64,000 bases of DNA, from positions 2,604,001 through 2,668,000 of the forward strand of contig NZ_CP169244.1 in NCBI RefSeq assembly GCF_041902385.1, written 5' to 3'. The notes below the pieces were generated by a model. It was not told the DNA's origin. It searched no databases and saw nothing but the letters and a program-made list of their open reading frames with translations. The first letter of the stretch is position 1, and each line of letters starts with the position of its first letter. Positions 28,597 to 36,931 of the stretch are shown in pieces. The translations under genes and the position numbers were made by a program. The DNA is from Arcticibacter sp041902385 (lineage in GTDB: Bacteria; Bacteroidota; Bacteroidia; Sphingobacteriales; Sphingobacteriaceae).

Positions 28597-29466
28597 CTAT
28601 ATGTGCGGCGGGTTAGTCTGAGGGATAATAAATGAATTTCCGGCCGATAAGATATCAACGTTCAATCCTTTAATTGTGATTTTTTCGTTGTCTCCGAACT
28701 CTGTAATGTTAGAATCATGAATTGCTCGTCCTTCAATCTTTATCACTACACCCGAGCCGGCGACTTCTGCTTCTATTCCATTGCGGATAATCAGCGCAGT
28801 ATCTTCCTCAATTCCGAGGCCAATGCAGGTGGGATTGGTAGCGACCACCTGCGACATCCTCACAAATCTGCCTCTGTAAACGAAGTGAGTGTCTATGCAA
28901 ACGTCTTTCAGGAATTCGAGCCCTGTGGTGATTTTTATTTCACCGCTGATCTGCTGAACCTCCTGGCTCCCTGCATAGATCATGGGGGTCGACAAGGCCA
29001 TTGCTCCTGCGCTTGTACCTCCGATTATAAGCCCTTCCTGGATATACCGCTGCTTTAATTGCAGGAGGAAGTCGGTCCCGCCGTACAGATATGTAAGTTT
29101 GAGCTGGTCTCCGCCGCTGAAGAACACAGCATCGGCTTTGTCGACTCTTTCCACGCACTCGTGGCAGTCTTGCAATACGCCATTTCGGTCGTCATGATGG
29201 ATATGGCCGATTTTTTCGATGCCGAGTTCATTAAATGTACGTACGTACTCCTTAAACAGATCGTCGCCCTCGCTGCTTGCCGAGGTGATAATTTCCAGGC
29301 TGGGATTAGTGACGTTTATCAGGTCTTTAAATATGCCAAGGACTTCGAGCCGCTTTGGATGCAGCTTGTCCTTATCTTTCGGCAATTCTCCTTTGTTTTC
29401 ATGCCCTCCAATAGGCATCAGGACGCCCGAGGGGACGGGGCACTCGTTAATAGGCGCTTCTTTCAT
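28597..29466 (-). CDS. cyanophycinase (peptidase S51 family)
   Basis: This 289-residue serine peptidase hydrolyses the multi-L-arginyl-poly-aspartate polymer cyanophycin to beta-Asp-Arg dipeptides. The catalytic Ser 152 sits in GGTSAGAM; upstream is the FFSGGDQLKLTY motif, and DTHFVYRGRFVRM is the third motif. There is no signal peptide, unlike some extracellular forms. No cyanophycin synthetase is in the window, so it may act on imported polymer, on a polymer made elsewhere in the genome, or on a different beta-linked peptide. It lies 71 bases upstream of the DUF421 pair. Confidence 0.9.
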   Translation of the reverse strand: MKEAPINECPVPSGVLMPIGGHENKGELPKDKDKLHPKRLEVLGIFKDLINVTNPSLEIITSASSEGDDLFKEYVRTFNELGIEKIGHIHHDDRNGVLQDCHECVERVDKADAVFFSGGDQLKLTYLYGGTDFLLQLKQRYIQEGLIIGGTSAGAMALSTPMIYAGSQEVQQISGEIKITTGLEFLKDVCIDTHFVYRGRFVRMSQVVATNPTCIGLGIEEDTALIIRNGIEAEVAGSGVVIKIEGRAIHDSNITEFGDNEKITIKGLNVDILSAGNSFIIPQTNPPHI

Positions 29467-29556
29467 AGGTGTTTCTGTTGGTACTAGTTCTAACCTTGCC
29501 TCTTACTTTTTGTTTAGCATTCTATAAAAGTATTAGTCTTTTTGACCTTCAGAATT

Positions 29557-29564
29557 TAACTTTG
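29557..29564 (+). promoter_or_regulatory. predicted -7 element of the GAPDH gene
   Basis: TAACTTTG is an exact TAnnTTTG match, 54 bases before the GAPDH ATG. Confidence 0.45.
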
Positions 29565-29617
29565 GCGAAGTTGTAAAGGAAGCGGCGGGTGACTTTTTAA
29601 AATCATGGAGATAAGAC

Positions 29618-30625
29618 ATGCGGAGAATGCGCGTTGCAATTAACGGACTAGGGCGGATCGGTCGTACGGTTCTCAGGGTGCTTGAGGATCGGGGGGCAGC
29701 ACACGTGGTAGCGATAAACGATCTTGCCGATCCTTCAACGATGGCTCACCTTATCCGGTATGATAGCGTCCATCGGGGGTTTAAAGGAAGTGTTGAGGCG
29801 CTTGATACAGCAATCCGGCTAAACGGCCGCGATATTCCTGTCTTTTCTGAGGCAGAACCGTCTCGCTTACCCTGGAAAGAGCTGCAGGTTGACGTCGTTA
29901 TTGAATCGACCGGAAAGTTTACCAATCGGGAGAAGGCGGTTCAGCATCTTGAAGCAGGTGCAGGGCAGGTGATCATATCGGCACCTCCGGGCACCAGAGA
30001 TGTTCCTGTTGTGGTTTTAGGCGTAAATGACGAGCAGGTAGACTTCCTGTCTCCGGTTCTTTCCAACGCGTCGTGCACTACCAACAACATAGCGCCGATG
30101 ATCAAAGTGCTTGAGGAAAACTGGGGGATTGTAAATGGATACATCACCACAGTGCACTCTATGACGGGAGATCAGAATCTTCATGACGGGCTTCATCGCG
30201 ATTTGCGGCGTGCCCGCGCAGCGTCTGCTTCCATTATCCCCACCACAACCGGAGCGGCGAAAGCAATAACCTCAATATTCCCGGATCTGGAAGGAAAGCT
30301 GGGCGGTGCAGGAATAAGGGTTCCTGTATTAAATGGCTCTCTGACCGACTTTACTTGTACTTTGCGGAAGCAGCCCACTGTGGATGAAATAAATGAGAAA
30401 TTCAGAGAGGCAGCTGCCTCCGGGCTGAGAGGAATTATGCAGTATACCGCTGATCCTATCGTGTCTGTTGATATTCTTGACAACCCGCACTCTTGTATTT
30501 TTGACTCGCTCCTCACCTCGGTAGTAGGCGATATTACAAAAGTGGTAGGATGGTATGATAATGAGTACGGTTATTCCAACAGGCTGGCTGACATGATTGA
30601 GCGGATCGCAAAGCTAAAAGTTTGA
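29618..30625 (+). CDS. gap: glyceraldehyde-3-phosphate dehydrogenase, type I
   Basis: This 335-residue glycolytic enzyme oxidises glyceraldehyde 3-phosphate to 1,3-bisphosphoglycerate. The Rossmann start AINGLGRIGR, the coenzyme Asp in INDLADP, the catalytic Cys 153 in SNASCTTNN, the HSMTGDQ His region and WYDNEYGYSNRL are all present. It is a paralogue of the partial gene at the right edge. Residues that set NAD or NADP preference (GLHRDLRRAR in place of the LPHKDLRRAR form) differ from standard NAD enzymes, so coenzyme use is open. pgk follows 186 bases on, behind its own promoter. Confidence 0.95.
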   Translation: MRRMRVAINGLGRIGRTVLRVLEDRGAAHVVAINDLADPSTMAHLIRYDSVHRGFKGSVEALDTAIRLNGRDIPVFSEAEPSRLPWKELQVDVVIESTGKFTNREKAVQHLEAGAGQVIISAPPGTRDVPVVVLGVNDEQVDFLSPVLSNASCTTNNIAPMIKVLEENWGIVNGYITTVHSMTGDQNLHDGLHRDLRRARAASASIIPTTTGAAKAITSIFPDLEGKLGGAGIRVPVLNGSLTDFTCTLRKQPTVDEINEKFREAAASGLRGIMQYTADPIVSVDILDNPHSCIFDSLLTSVVGDITKVVGWYDNEYGYSNRLADMIERIAKLKV

Positions 30626-30703
30626 TACTGAACGCCGCTGGCAGCAAAACGTGGAGGATGTGTTAATTTTAGTGTTTTTTACTGTTAAAGCTAAAAAGTT
30701 AGC

Positions 30704-30711
30704 TATGTTTG
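30704..30711 (+). promoter_or_regulatory. predicted -7 element of pgk
   Basis: TATGTTTG matches TAnnTTTG exactly, about 100 bases before the pgk ATG. The leader between is AT-rich. Confidence 0.4.
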
Positions 30712-30811
30712 ATGCGGCTTAAAGGCAATCACTGCATCTTTTTTATCATAGAAAGATCAGTTTCGGAAGGATTATTAAACTATATACTATTATAAATAAT
30801 TAATTAAAAAA

Positions 30812-32002
30812 ATGAAGACCATAGACAATCTGAATTTCTCGGGGAAAAAGGCCTTGATCAGAGTGGACTTTAATGTGCCGCTCGACAAAGAGTTTAATAT
30901 CACAGATGACAACCGTATTCAGGGTGCACTGCCTACTATAAAGAAAATCCTCAGCGACGGCGGATCTGTTATTTTGATGTCGCACTTGGGAAGACCAAAA
31001 GAAGGTCCTACTGAAAAGTATTCTTTAAAGCATATTGTGAAACACCTTTCTCAGGTGCTGGGCACGGAAGTGCAATTTGCAGACGACTGCATAGGCGCTC
31101 AGGCGACTGAAAAGGCCGCTGCTCTTCAAAGCGGTGGTGTGCTTCTTCTTGAAAACCTTCGGTTCTACAAGGAAGAAGAAAAGGGAGACGAAGCCTTTGC
31201 TGAAAAGTTAAGTAAGCTTGGTGATGTGTATGTGAACGACGCATTCGGTACTGCACACCGTGCTCACGCTTCTACTGCAATTATTGCAAAGTTTTTCCCT
31301 GATGCAAAGTACTTCGGCTATTTAATGGCGGGTGAACTTGAAAATGCAGAGAAGGTTCTTAATAAAGCAGAGAGACCGTTTACTGCAATCATGGGCGGTG
31401 CGAAAGTTTCTGACAAGATCCTGCTGATTGAGCGCTTGCTTGAGAAGGTAGATAACCTGCTCATAGGAGGCGGTATGGCTTATACCTTTGCCAAGGCACA
31501 GGGTGGCAATATCGGAAAGTCTCTTGTGGAAGAAGATAAGCTTGACCTCGCGTTAACTCTGGTAGAAAAAGCGAAAAGCAAAGGCGTAAAGCTGCTGCTT
31601 CCCGTAGATTCTGTTATTGCAGACGCGTTTGCTGCTGATGCCAACACTGATGTAGCTAAGAACGATAATATTAAAGATGGCTGGATGGGGCTCGATATTG
31701 GTCCCGAAGCTGTAAAGGAATATAAAGAAGTGGTAGCCGGCTCAAAGACAATCCTGTGGAATGGTCCTATGGGGGTTTTTGAAATGGAGAAATTCGAAAA
31801 TGGTACAAAGGCTGTCGCCGAAGCCGTAGTGGAAGCAACTGGAAATGGTGCCTTCTCGTTGATTGGAGGAGGTGACTCTGCAGCTGCTGTTGCCAAGTTT
31901 GGTTTTGAAGAAAAGGTAAGCTACGTGTCAACCGGTGGCGGTGCGCTGCTTGAGTATATGGAAGGTAAGGAATTGCCGGGCGTGAAAGCGATCAACGACT
32001 AG
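30812..32002 (+). CDS. pgk: phosphoglycerate kinase
   Basis: This 396-residue glycolytic kinase transfers phosphate from 1,3-bisphosphoglycerate to ADP. The signature RVDFNVPLD is near the N-terminus, followed by HLGRPK, LLLENLRFY, FGTAHRAHAS, the hinge FTAIMGGAKVSDKI and the nucleotide loop IGGGDSAAAV near the C-terminus. Length is standard and the two-domain layout complete. It follows gap on the same strand and has a terminator 47 bases on. Confidence 0.98.
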   Translation: MKTIDNLNFSGKKALIRVDFNVPLDKEFNITDDNRIQGALPTIKKILSDGGSVILMSHLGRPKEGPTEKYSLKHIVKHLSQVLGTEVQFADDCIGAQATEKAAALQSGGVLLLENLRFYKEEEKGDEAFAEKLSKLGDVYVNDAFGTAHRAHASTAIIAKFFPDAKYFGYLMAGELENAEKVLNKAERPFTAIMGGAKVSDKILLIERLLEKVDNLLIGGGMAYTFAKAQGGNIGKSLVEEDKLDLALTLVEKAKSKGVKLLLPVDSVIADAFAADANTDVAKNDNIKDGWMGLDIGPEAVKEYKEVVAGSKTILWNGPMGVFEMEKFENGTKAVAEAVVEATGNGAFSLIGGGDSAAAVAKFGFEEKVSYVSTGGGALLEYMEGKELPGVKAIND

Positions 32003-32048
32003 GCCAGCCGGCGTTACAGATCGATCACGACGCAAATCGTAACAGAAT

Positions 32049-32084
32049 AAGGCGGATGTTGTAAAGCATTCGCCTTGTTTTTTT
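32049..32084 (+). terminator. intrinsic terminator of pgk
   Basis: AAGGCGGATG at 32049-32058 pairs with 32066-32076 (one G-T wobble) and is followed by a G and seven Ts. Confidence 0.8.
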
Positions 32085-32610
32085 AAGGCGGATGCTTGTC
32101 GTTTGCTTTATACTTCTGCCTTCTTTACTTATAGAGCTTTTTCTGATGATTCTATCGGCAAAGTTCGGAAGCGCCAGCTGAGCGAGCTGTTCTCTCAGAT
32201 TTAGCGGGTAAATCCCGGCCCTGATTCTGATGCTTTCTACATTTCAGCCTTATTCTTTCAAGTTCATCGCTGCCAAAATGCTGTTGTAATACTCTCAGGC
32301 GCTTAAGAAAACATTCATGAGCTATGCTCACAAACGGGAGATGAAAGGTGTTGAATGTTCTTTGTGGCCTTTGAAAAACAAATACACTGTCACCAAAAAG
32401 CTCTCGTGGTCTTCGCTGCATTTTTTCCTCGCGCTGTGCTGTCCGGTTTTTGCTTTTGGACAAGATGGATGACTGATTTAAGCAGCGGGTGGTCTGGGCG
32501 CAAACAAGTCAAAGACTGATGCGTGGACGATCAAAGATATAGACGGTACAGAAAAAAGGCACGAGCAAACCAGTACCGTATTGCAACCGGTTCACGACCG
32601 GTACGAGTCG

Positions 32611-32665
32611 GTGCTGACTCGGTGCAGACTCGGTCCTGACTCGGTCCTGAGTCGGTTCTGACTAT
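32611..32665. repeat. 11-bp tandem repeat, five units
   Basis: Units of the form GTcCTGACTCG start at 32611, 32622, 32633, 32644 and 32655 with a few changes each, preceded by a related GTACGAGTCG. The third and fourth units differ by one base. It could be a protein-binding array or a simple expanding repeat. Confidence 0.75.
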
Positions 32666-32721
32666 AACGGGGCTGCCACCAGTCTCCCGTCCGTCTCGGG
32701 TTTGCCAGCGGGCTGGTCAGC

Positions 32722-32755
32722 CTGGTCTGCTGCCAGTAAGCAGGCAGCAGACCAG
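32722..32755. repeat. 13-bp perfect inverted repeat (hairpin)
   Basis: CTGGTCTGCTGCC at 32722-32734 is exactly complementary to 32743-32755 with an eight-base loop. A T-rich but broken stretch (GTCTTTCCTTTC) follows on the plus strand, so weak termination or an RNA structure is possible. Confidence 0.65.
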
Positions 32756-32926
32756 CGTCTTTCCTTTCTGAAGAGAGCTTTGAATTGTAGCCGTAATCCT
32801 ATCGGTTTAGGTGCTCCTTCAGGGCCGAAGCGACAGGGTGAAGGCTTTTCGGGTTTTGCTTTTTTTGTCGGGAAGAAGGAGGATGGTGGGAAAAAAGGGG
32901 AAATATTTTCTTGTTGAAAACTTTTT

Positions 32927-32950
32927 GTGGGGAATTGTGGTAGAAAGTGG
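32927..32950 (+). promoter_or_regulatory. predicted MraZ operator (three 10-bp-spaced boxes)
   Basis: GTGG occurs at 32927, 32937 and 32947, exactly ten bases apart, in the form GTGGG, GTGGT, GTGGT. MraZ is known to bind several direct repeats of this type in front of its own gene and repress the dcw operon. It lies 45-68 bases before the mraZ ATG, and a near-consensus -7 (TACTTTTA, 32961-32968) follows it, so binding would block the promoter. Confidence 0.6.
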
Positions 32951-32994
32951 TAAAAGTGCGTACTTTTACAATGATTTAATAGCACAATTGTCCA

Positions 32995-33459
32995 ATGTCT
33001 CACTTCCTAGGCGAATTTGAATGTAAGCTCGACGCTAAGGGGCGGCTGATGGTACCAGCCGGTCTCAGGAAGCAAATGCCTGAGGCTGAGAAGGATGGGC
33101 TGGTGGTGAATCGCGGTTTTGAGAAACATCTGGTAGTTTACAGTCGAAAAGAGTGGGATCGTATCATGGAGGAGCTGAGTCGTTTGAATCAGTATGAAAA
33201 GAAGACGAGGGAGTTCATCCGGTATTTTACACGGGGTGCTTCTGAGCTTTCTCTTGATGCGGCAGGGCGTGTGTTGTTTCCAAAATCGCTGCTGGAGTAC
33301 GCAGGGATAGGATCTGATGTTGTGCTTGCTTCGCAATTTAACAAAATAGAGGTTTGGGCTAAAGAGGCGTATGATGCTCAGATGGATGATGAGCCGGAGA
33401 ACTTTGCAAATCTTGCAGAGGAAGTGATGGGTGGAGCAGGAAGGAGGCTTGATGTTTAA
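32995..33459 (+). CDS. mraZ: transcriptional regulator MraZ
   Basis: This 154-residue regulator is the first gene of the division and cell-wall cluster. It has two SpoVT/AbrB-like halves: FLGEFECKLDAKGRLMVPAGLR (about 4-25) and ASELSLDAAGRVLFPKSLL (about 82-100). MraZ forms a ring-shaped oligomer that binds repeated boxes upstream of itself and regulates the dcw operon. The boxes are present at 32927-32950. rsmH overlaps its stop by 8 bases. Confidence 0.96.
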   Translation: MSHFLGEFECKLDAKGRLMVPAGLRKQMPEAEKDGLVVNRGFEKHLVVYSRKEWDRIMEELSRLNQYEKKTREFIRYFTRGASELSLDAAGRVLFPKSLLEYAGIGSDVVLASQFNKIEVWAKEAYDAQMDDEPENFANLAEEVMGGAGRRLDV

Positions 33460-34354
33460 TTATCATACGCCAGTTATGCTTCGGGAGTGTATGGAGGGGC
33501 TGGCGATTAAGCCGGACGGGGTGTATGTGGATGTGACTTTCGGCGGCGGCGGCCACTCTAAAGAGATTTTGAGACGTCTTGGCGAAAAGGGCAGGTTGCT
33601 CGCTTTTGATCAGGACGAAGATGCGAAGGCAAATGTTCCAAATGATGATCGGTTAACCTTTATAGATCAGAACTTCCGCTTTTTGAAAAATTATTGCCGC
33701 TTGTTCGGGGCGATGCCTGTGGATGGCATTCTGGCTGATCTTGGTGTTTCATCGCACCAGTTTGATCAGCCAGAGCGGGGGTTTTCAATTCGTTTTGATG
33801 CGGATCTTGACATGAGGATGGACCGGGCTGGTGGTTTGACTGCTGCAGAGGTGATCAATACATACAAAGAGGAGCAATTGCATAAAATATTTGGTGTATA
33901 CGGGGAGATTCAAAATGCTAAGACGCTTGCCAGGAGTATCGTTACTGCGCGGTTGAATGAGCCTGTTACAACGGTTTCCAGGTTTAAGGAGGTGATTGGC
34001 CGGCTTATTCCGAGGGGCAAAGAAAATAAATACCTCGCCCAGGTTTTCCAGGCGCTTCGTATCGAGGTGAATCAGGAGCTTGAGGCTTTGCAGGAGTTTC
34101 TGGAGCAGTCGGCTGAGGTGTTGAGACCCGGGGGGCGATTAGTGGTGATGTCTTACCATTCACTGGAAGACAGGCTGGTAAAAAACTTCATAGCTAAGGG
34201 TAAGTTTCGGGGTGAGGTGGAGAAGGATTTCTTTGGGAATGAAATTAAGCCTTTTGATGCTGTGGTGCGAAAGGCAATAACTGCATCCGAGGAAGAGGTG
34301 AAAGTCAATGGCAGAGCGCGGAGTGCAAAATTAAGAGTGGCTGTTAAGTTGTAA
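33452..34354 (+). CDS. rsmH: 16S rRNA (cytosine-1402-N4)-methyltransferase RsmH
   Basis: This S-adenosylmethionine-dependent enzyme methylates the N4 position of C1402 in 16S rRNA. ATG at 33452 (MFNYHTPVML) is preferred over 33431 because it sits behind AGGAGG and gives the family start. SAM-binding motif VDVTFGGGGHS, then LADLGVSSHQFDQPERGFS, ALRIEVNQELEAL and VVMSYHSLEDR are all standard. It overlaps mraZ by 8 bases, so translation is probably coupled. Confidence 0.97.
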   Translation: MFNYHTPVMLRECMEGLAIKPDGVYVDVTFGGGGHSKEILRRLGEKGRLLAFDQDEDAKANVPNDDRLTFIDQNFRFLKNYCRLFGAMPVDGILADLGVSSHQFDQPERGFSIRFDADLDMRMDRAGGLTAAEVINTYKEEQLHKIFGVYGEIQNAKTLARSIVTARLNEPVTTVSRFKEVIGRLIPRGKENKYLAQVFQALRIEVNQELEALQEFLEQSAEVLRPGGRLVVMSYHSLEDRLVKNFIAKGKFRGEVEKDFFGNEIKPFDAVVRKAITASEEEVKVNGRARSAKLRVAVKL

Positions 34355-34389
34355 TAAGATATCAGGTGGTAGTATAAGGCTTTGAAAAT

Positions 34390-34806
34390 ATGAGTAATCG
34401 ATTCAGACAGGAGTTGTTGGAGGAGGAGGTTCTTGAAGATGTTAAGCCTGAGCAAAAGGAGAAGGCTGAGATCTCAAGGAATTTCTTTACTGTTCTGCTG
34501 ACCGAAGGGGTGATCTCCAAGGAGGCGGCCTCCGAAATGATGCCCTTTATTATTTTTCTGGCGTTCCTGGGTATGATCTATATAGGTAACAGGCACTTTG
34601 CTGAAAAGAATATTCGTGAGATCGACAAGCTGAGTAAGGAGGTGAAGGAGCTGAGTTGGGATTTTAAAACACTCAAAGCTGACTTGATGCTGAAGAGCAC
34701 ACAGACGGAAGTTGCCCGTCGCGTGGATACTTTCGGTTTAAAGGAACCGGTGGAGCCGCCCAGGAAAATATTGGTTGCAGAAGGCGAGTTGCAGGTAAAA
34801 AAATAA
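34390..34806 (+). CDS. ftsL: FtsL-like division protein
   Basis: This 138-residue single-pass protein has a charged cytoplasmic N-terminus (1-50), one membrane segment (about 51-66) and a short coiled-coil-like periplasmic part (KNIREIDKLSKEVKELSWDF). Position between rsmH and ftsI plus this layout identify it as FtsL of the Bacteroidota type (FtsL-like DUF). It would scaffold FtsQ and FtsI/FtsW at the septum. Sequence conservation in this family is low, so the call rests largely on context. Confidence 0.85.
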   Translation: MSNRFRQELLEEEVLEDVKPEQKEKAEISRNFFTVLLTEGVISKEAASEMMPFIIFLAFLGMIYIGNRHFAEKNIREIDKLSKEVKELSWDFKTLKADLMLKSTQTEVARRVDTFGLKEPVEPPRKILVAEGELQVKK

Positions 34807-34834
34807 AGGCTAGAAAAGAAAGCAGGAAGGTAAT

Positions 34835-36931
34835 ATGAATATCAGAACTGACATCTTATTGCGCGTGTATATAGCCTTTGGGCTTATTCTGCTTTTTGCT
34901 TTTGCCGTGCTGTTTAAGCTTTTTAATGTTCAGCTGGTAGAGGGCAAGAAGTGGCGTGCCATGGCTGACAGTCTTTCTACCCGTTATGTTAAGGTGGAAG
35001 CCGTGAGGGGGAATATCTACTCGGTAGATGGTAGTCTTCTGGCAACCTCTGTTCCTGAATATGAGCTGCGTATGGATCTTCTGGCCGGGGGAATAGAGAA
35101 AGATGGCGTTTTTTATGAAAAGGTAGACTCGCTCGCCGAAAAAATGTCGCGGTTCTTTGGTGATAAGTCAGAAAGGGAATATGCTGCGATGCTGCGACAA
35201 GCGAGGAAGGACAGGGCTCGTTACCTCTTGATAAAAAGGAACGTAACGCATCAGGAGCTGAACGAAATTAAGAAGTTCCCTATTTTTAATATGGGACGAT
35301 ATCAGGGAGGCTTAATTGCGGTTCAAAAGAACAAGCGTATTCTGCCGTTCAAATCCCTCGCTGCGCGTACGATAGGCTATCGCAATGAGCATGTTCAGCC
35401 GGTAGGGCTTGAAGGTGCATATGGCGATTTTATGAACGGTGAGACAGGGAGGCGGCTGATGCAGCGGATCGCCGGTGGTACCTGGATGCCCGTCAACAAG
35501 GATATCGAGATTGCGCCTAAAGACGGGTCTGACATTATCTCAACTATTGACATCAACATGCAGGACGTCGCTCAGAATGCGTTGCTTAAGCAGCTTATCA
35601 AGAGCGATGCAGACCACGGCTGTGTCATCCTCATGGAGGTCGCCACAGGAGAGGTAAGGGCAATTGCCAACTATACGCGGACCGAAAAAGGAGAATATAA
35701 AGAGAAATTTAACTATGCTATTGCTGGCAACCAGGATCCGGGCTCAACCTTTAAGGTTGCTTCTTACATGGCTTTGCTTGAAGACAATATGGTTGATACC
35801 AACACCATGGTTGAAACTGGTAATTATAAGATCCCTGGCCATATTATCAAAGATTCGCACGGCAGTATTGGTACTGTGTCCGTTAAAAAGGCATTTGAAG
35901 AATCTTCCAATGCTGCGGTTGCCAAGCTGGTCAATACCGCGTACCGGGAAGACCAGGAGCGGTTTACTGATCATCTGTACAGGTGGCACTTGAATGAGCG
36001 GCTGGGGCTTCAAATTCCGGGCGAAGCAAGTCCCGTAATCAAGAATCCCTCTAATAAGAGCTGGAATAAGAATATGACCCTCCCGCAAATGGCATATGGG
36101 TACGAGATGCAGCTTACTCCGCTCAAGATGCTTTCTTTTTATAATGCGATTGCTAATAACGGAAAGTACGTTGCTCCAATCTTTGTGCGTGAGATCAGGC
36201 GGCTGGGAACAACCATAGAGAAGTTCAATGCGCGGGTGCTCAATGATAAGATATGTTCGGATGTCACCCTCAGGAAAATGAGGGAAATGCTGGAAGGTGT
36301 TGTGAAGGAAGGAACCGGAAAGGGCATTATTTACAATCCTCTTTACAAGGTTGCCGGGAAGACAGGGACGGCGCAGGTTGCGGATGGCAACAAAGGATAC
36401 AGGGTGAAAAGACAGTATCAGGCTTCATTTTGCGGGTATTTTCCTGCTGATCATCCTAAGTACTCCTTAATTGTAGTTGTTAACGGACCGAAGAACGGAT
36501 ATTATGCTGCGCAGGTAGCGGGGCCGCCTTTCCGCGAGATAGCCGACAAGATCTACGCGAATGACGTGGAAATGTACACACCCGTTCAGGAGCATTTCGT
36601 AGGAAACACCCGTATGCCGCCTTCTAAGGCCGGCTACAAGCAGGCAACGCAAACAGTTTATAAGGCTCTGGGAATAAAGGCTTTTTTTGCGTCAAACAGC
36701 GAGCTGGTTAATACCATAGATACTAATAATGGCATAGCTGTAAAAGAAGTTAAGGTATATCCGGGAGCAGTGCCTGATGTAAGCGGAATGGGCTTGAAGG
36801 ACGCTGTCTTTCTGGTGAGCAATTCAGGGCTACGACCGGTAATCAAAGGATATGGTAAAGTGGTTAAACAGTCGCTGGAGCCAGGAAGCAAAATCGTTAA
36901 AGGACATCCCATTATTCTCGAACTAAAATGA
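34835..36931 (+). CDS. ftsI: penicillin-binding protein 3 / FtsI with PASTA domain
   Basis: This 698-residue septal peptidoglycan transpeptidase has one N-terminal membrane segment (about 10-28), a pedestal domain (about 45-230) and a transpeptidase domain with SxxK at Ser 304 (STFK), SxN at Ser 357-Asn 359 (SSN) and KTG at 509-511. A single PASTA domain (PDVSGMGLKDAVFLV, from about 636) ends the protein, the usual Bacteroidota form. The gene overlaps murE by 4 bases. Confidence 0.95.
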   Translation: MNIRTDILLRVYIAFGLILLFAFAVLFKLFNVQLVEGKKWRAMADSLSTRYVKVEAVRGNIYSVDGSLLATSVPEYELRMDLLAGGIEKDGVFYEKVDSLAEKMSRFFGDKSEREYAAMLRQARKDRARYLLIKRNVTHQELNEIKKFPIFNMGRYQGGLIAVQKNKRILPFKSLAARTIGYRNEHVQPVGLEGAYGDFMNGETGRRLMQRIAGGTWMPVNKDIEIAPKDGSDIISTIDINMQDVAQNALLKQLIKSDADHGCVILMEVATGEVRAIANYTRTEKGEYKEKFNYAIAGNQDPGSTFKVASYMALLEDNMVDTNTMVETGNYKIPGHIIKDSHGSIGTVSVKKAFEESSNAAVAKLVNTAYREDQERFTDHLYRWHLNERLGLQIPGEASPVIKNPSNKSWNKNMTLPQMAYGYEMQLTPLKMLSFYNAIANNGKYVAPIFVREIRRLGTTIEKFNARVLNDKICSDVTLRKMREMLEGVVKEGTGKGIIYNPLYKVAGKTGTAQVADGNKGYRVKRQYQASFCGYFPADHPKYSLIVVVNGPKNGYYAAQVAGPPFREIADKIYANDVEMYTPVQEHFVGNTRMPPSKAGYKQATQTVYKALGIKAFFASNSELVNTIDTNNGIAVKEVKVYPGAVPDVSGMGLKDAVFLVSNSGLRPVIKGYGKVVKQSLEPGSKIVKGHPIILELK

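Larger units (their letters stand above)
32085..32994. other. gene-poor 0.9 kb upstream of the dcw cluster
   Basis: No convincing gene was found. A 103-codon minus-strand frame (32152-32463) and others lack any domain or start signal. The region holds an 11-bp tandem repeat (32611-32665), a strong hairpin (32722-32755) and, at its right end, the predicted MraZ operator. An unannotated small RNA is possible but not shown. Confidence 0.6.

Noticed and set aside
32152..32463. 103-codon minus-strand open frame after pgk
   Set aside because: Composition is Arg/Gln-rich with no domain; frames on both strands here look random.
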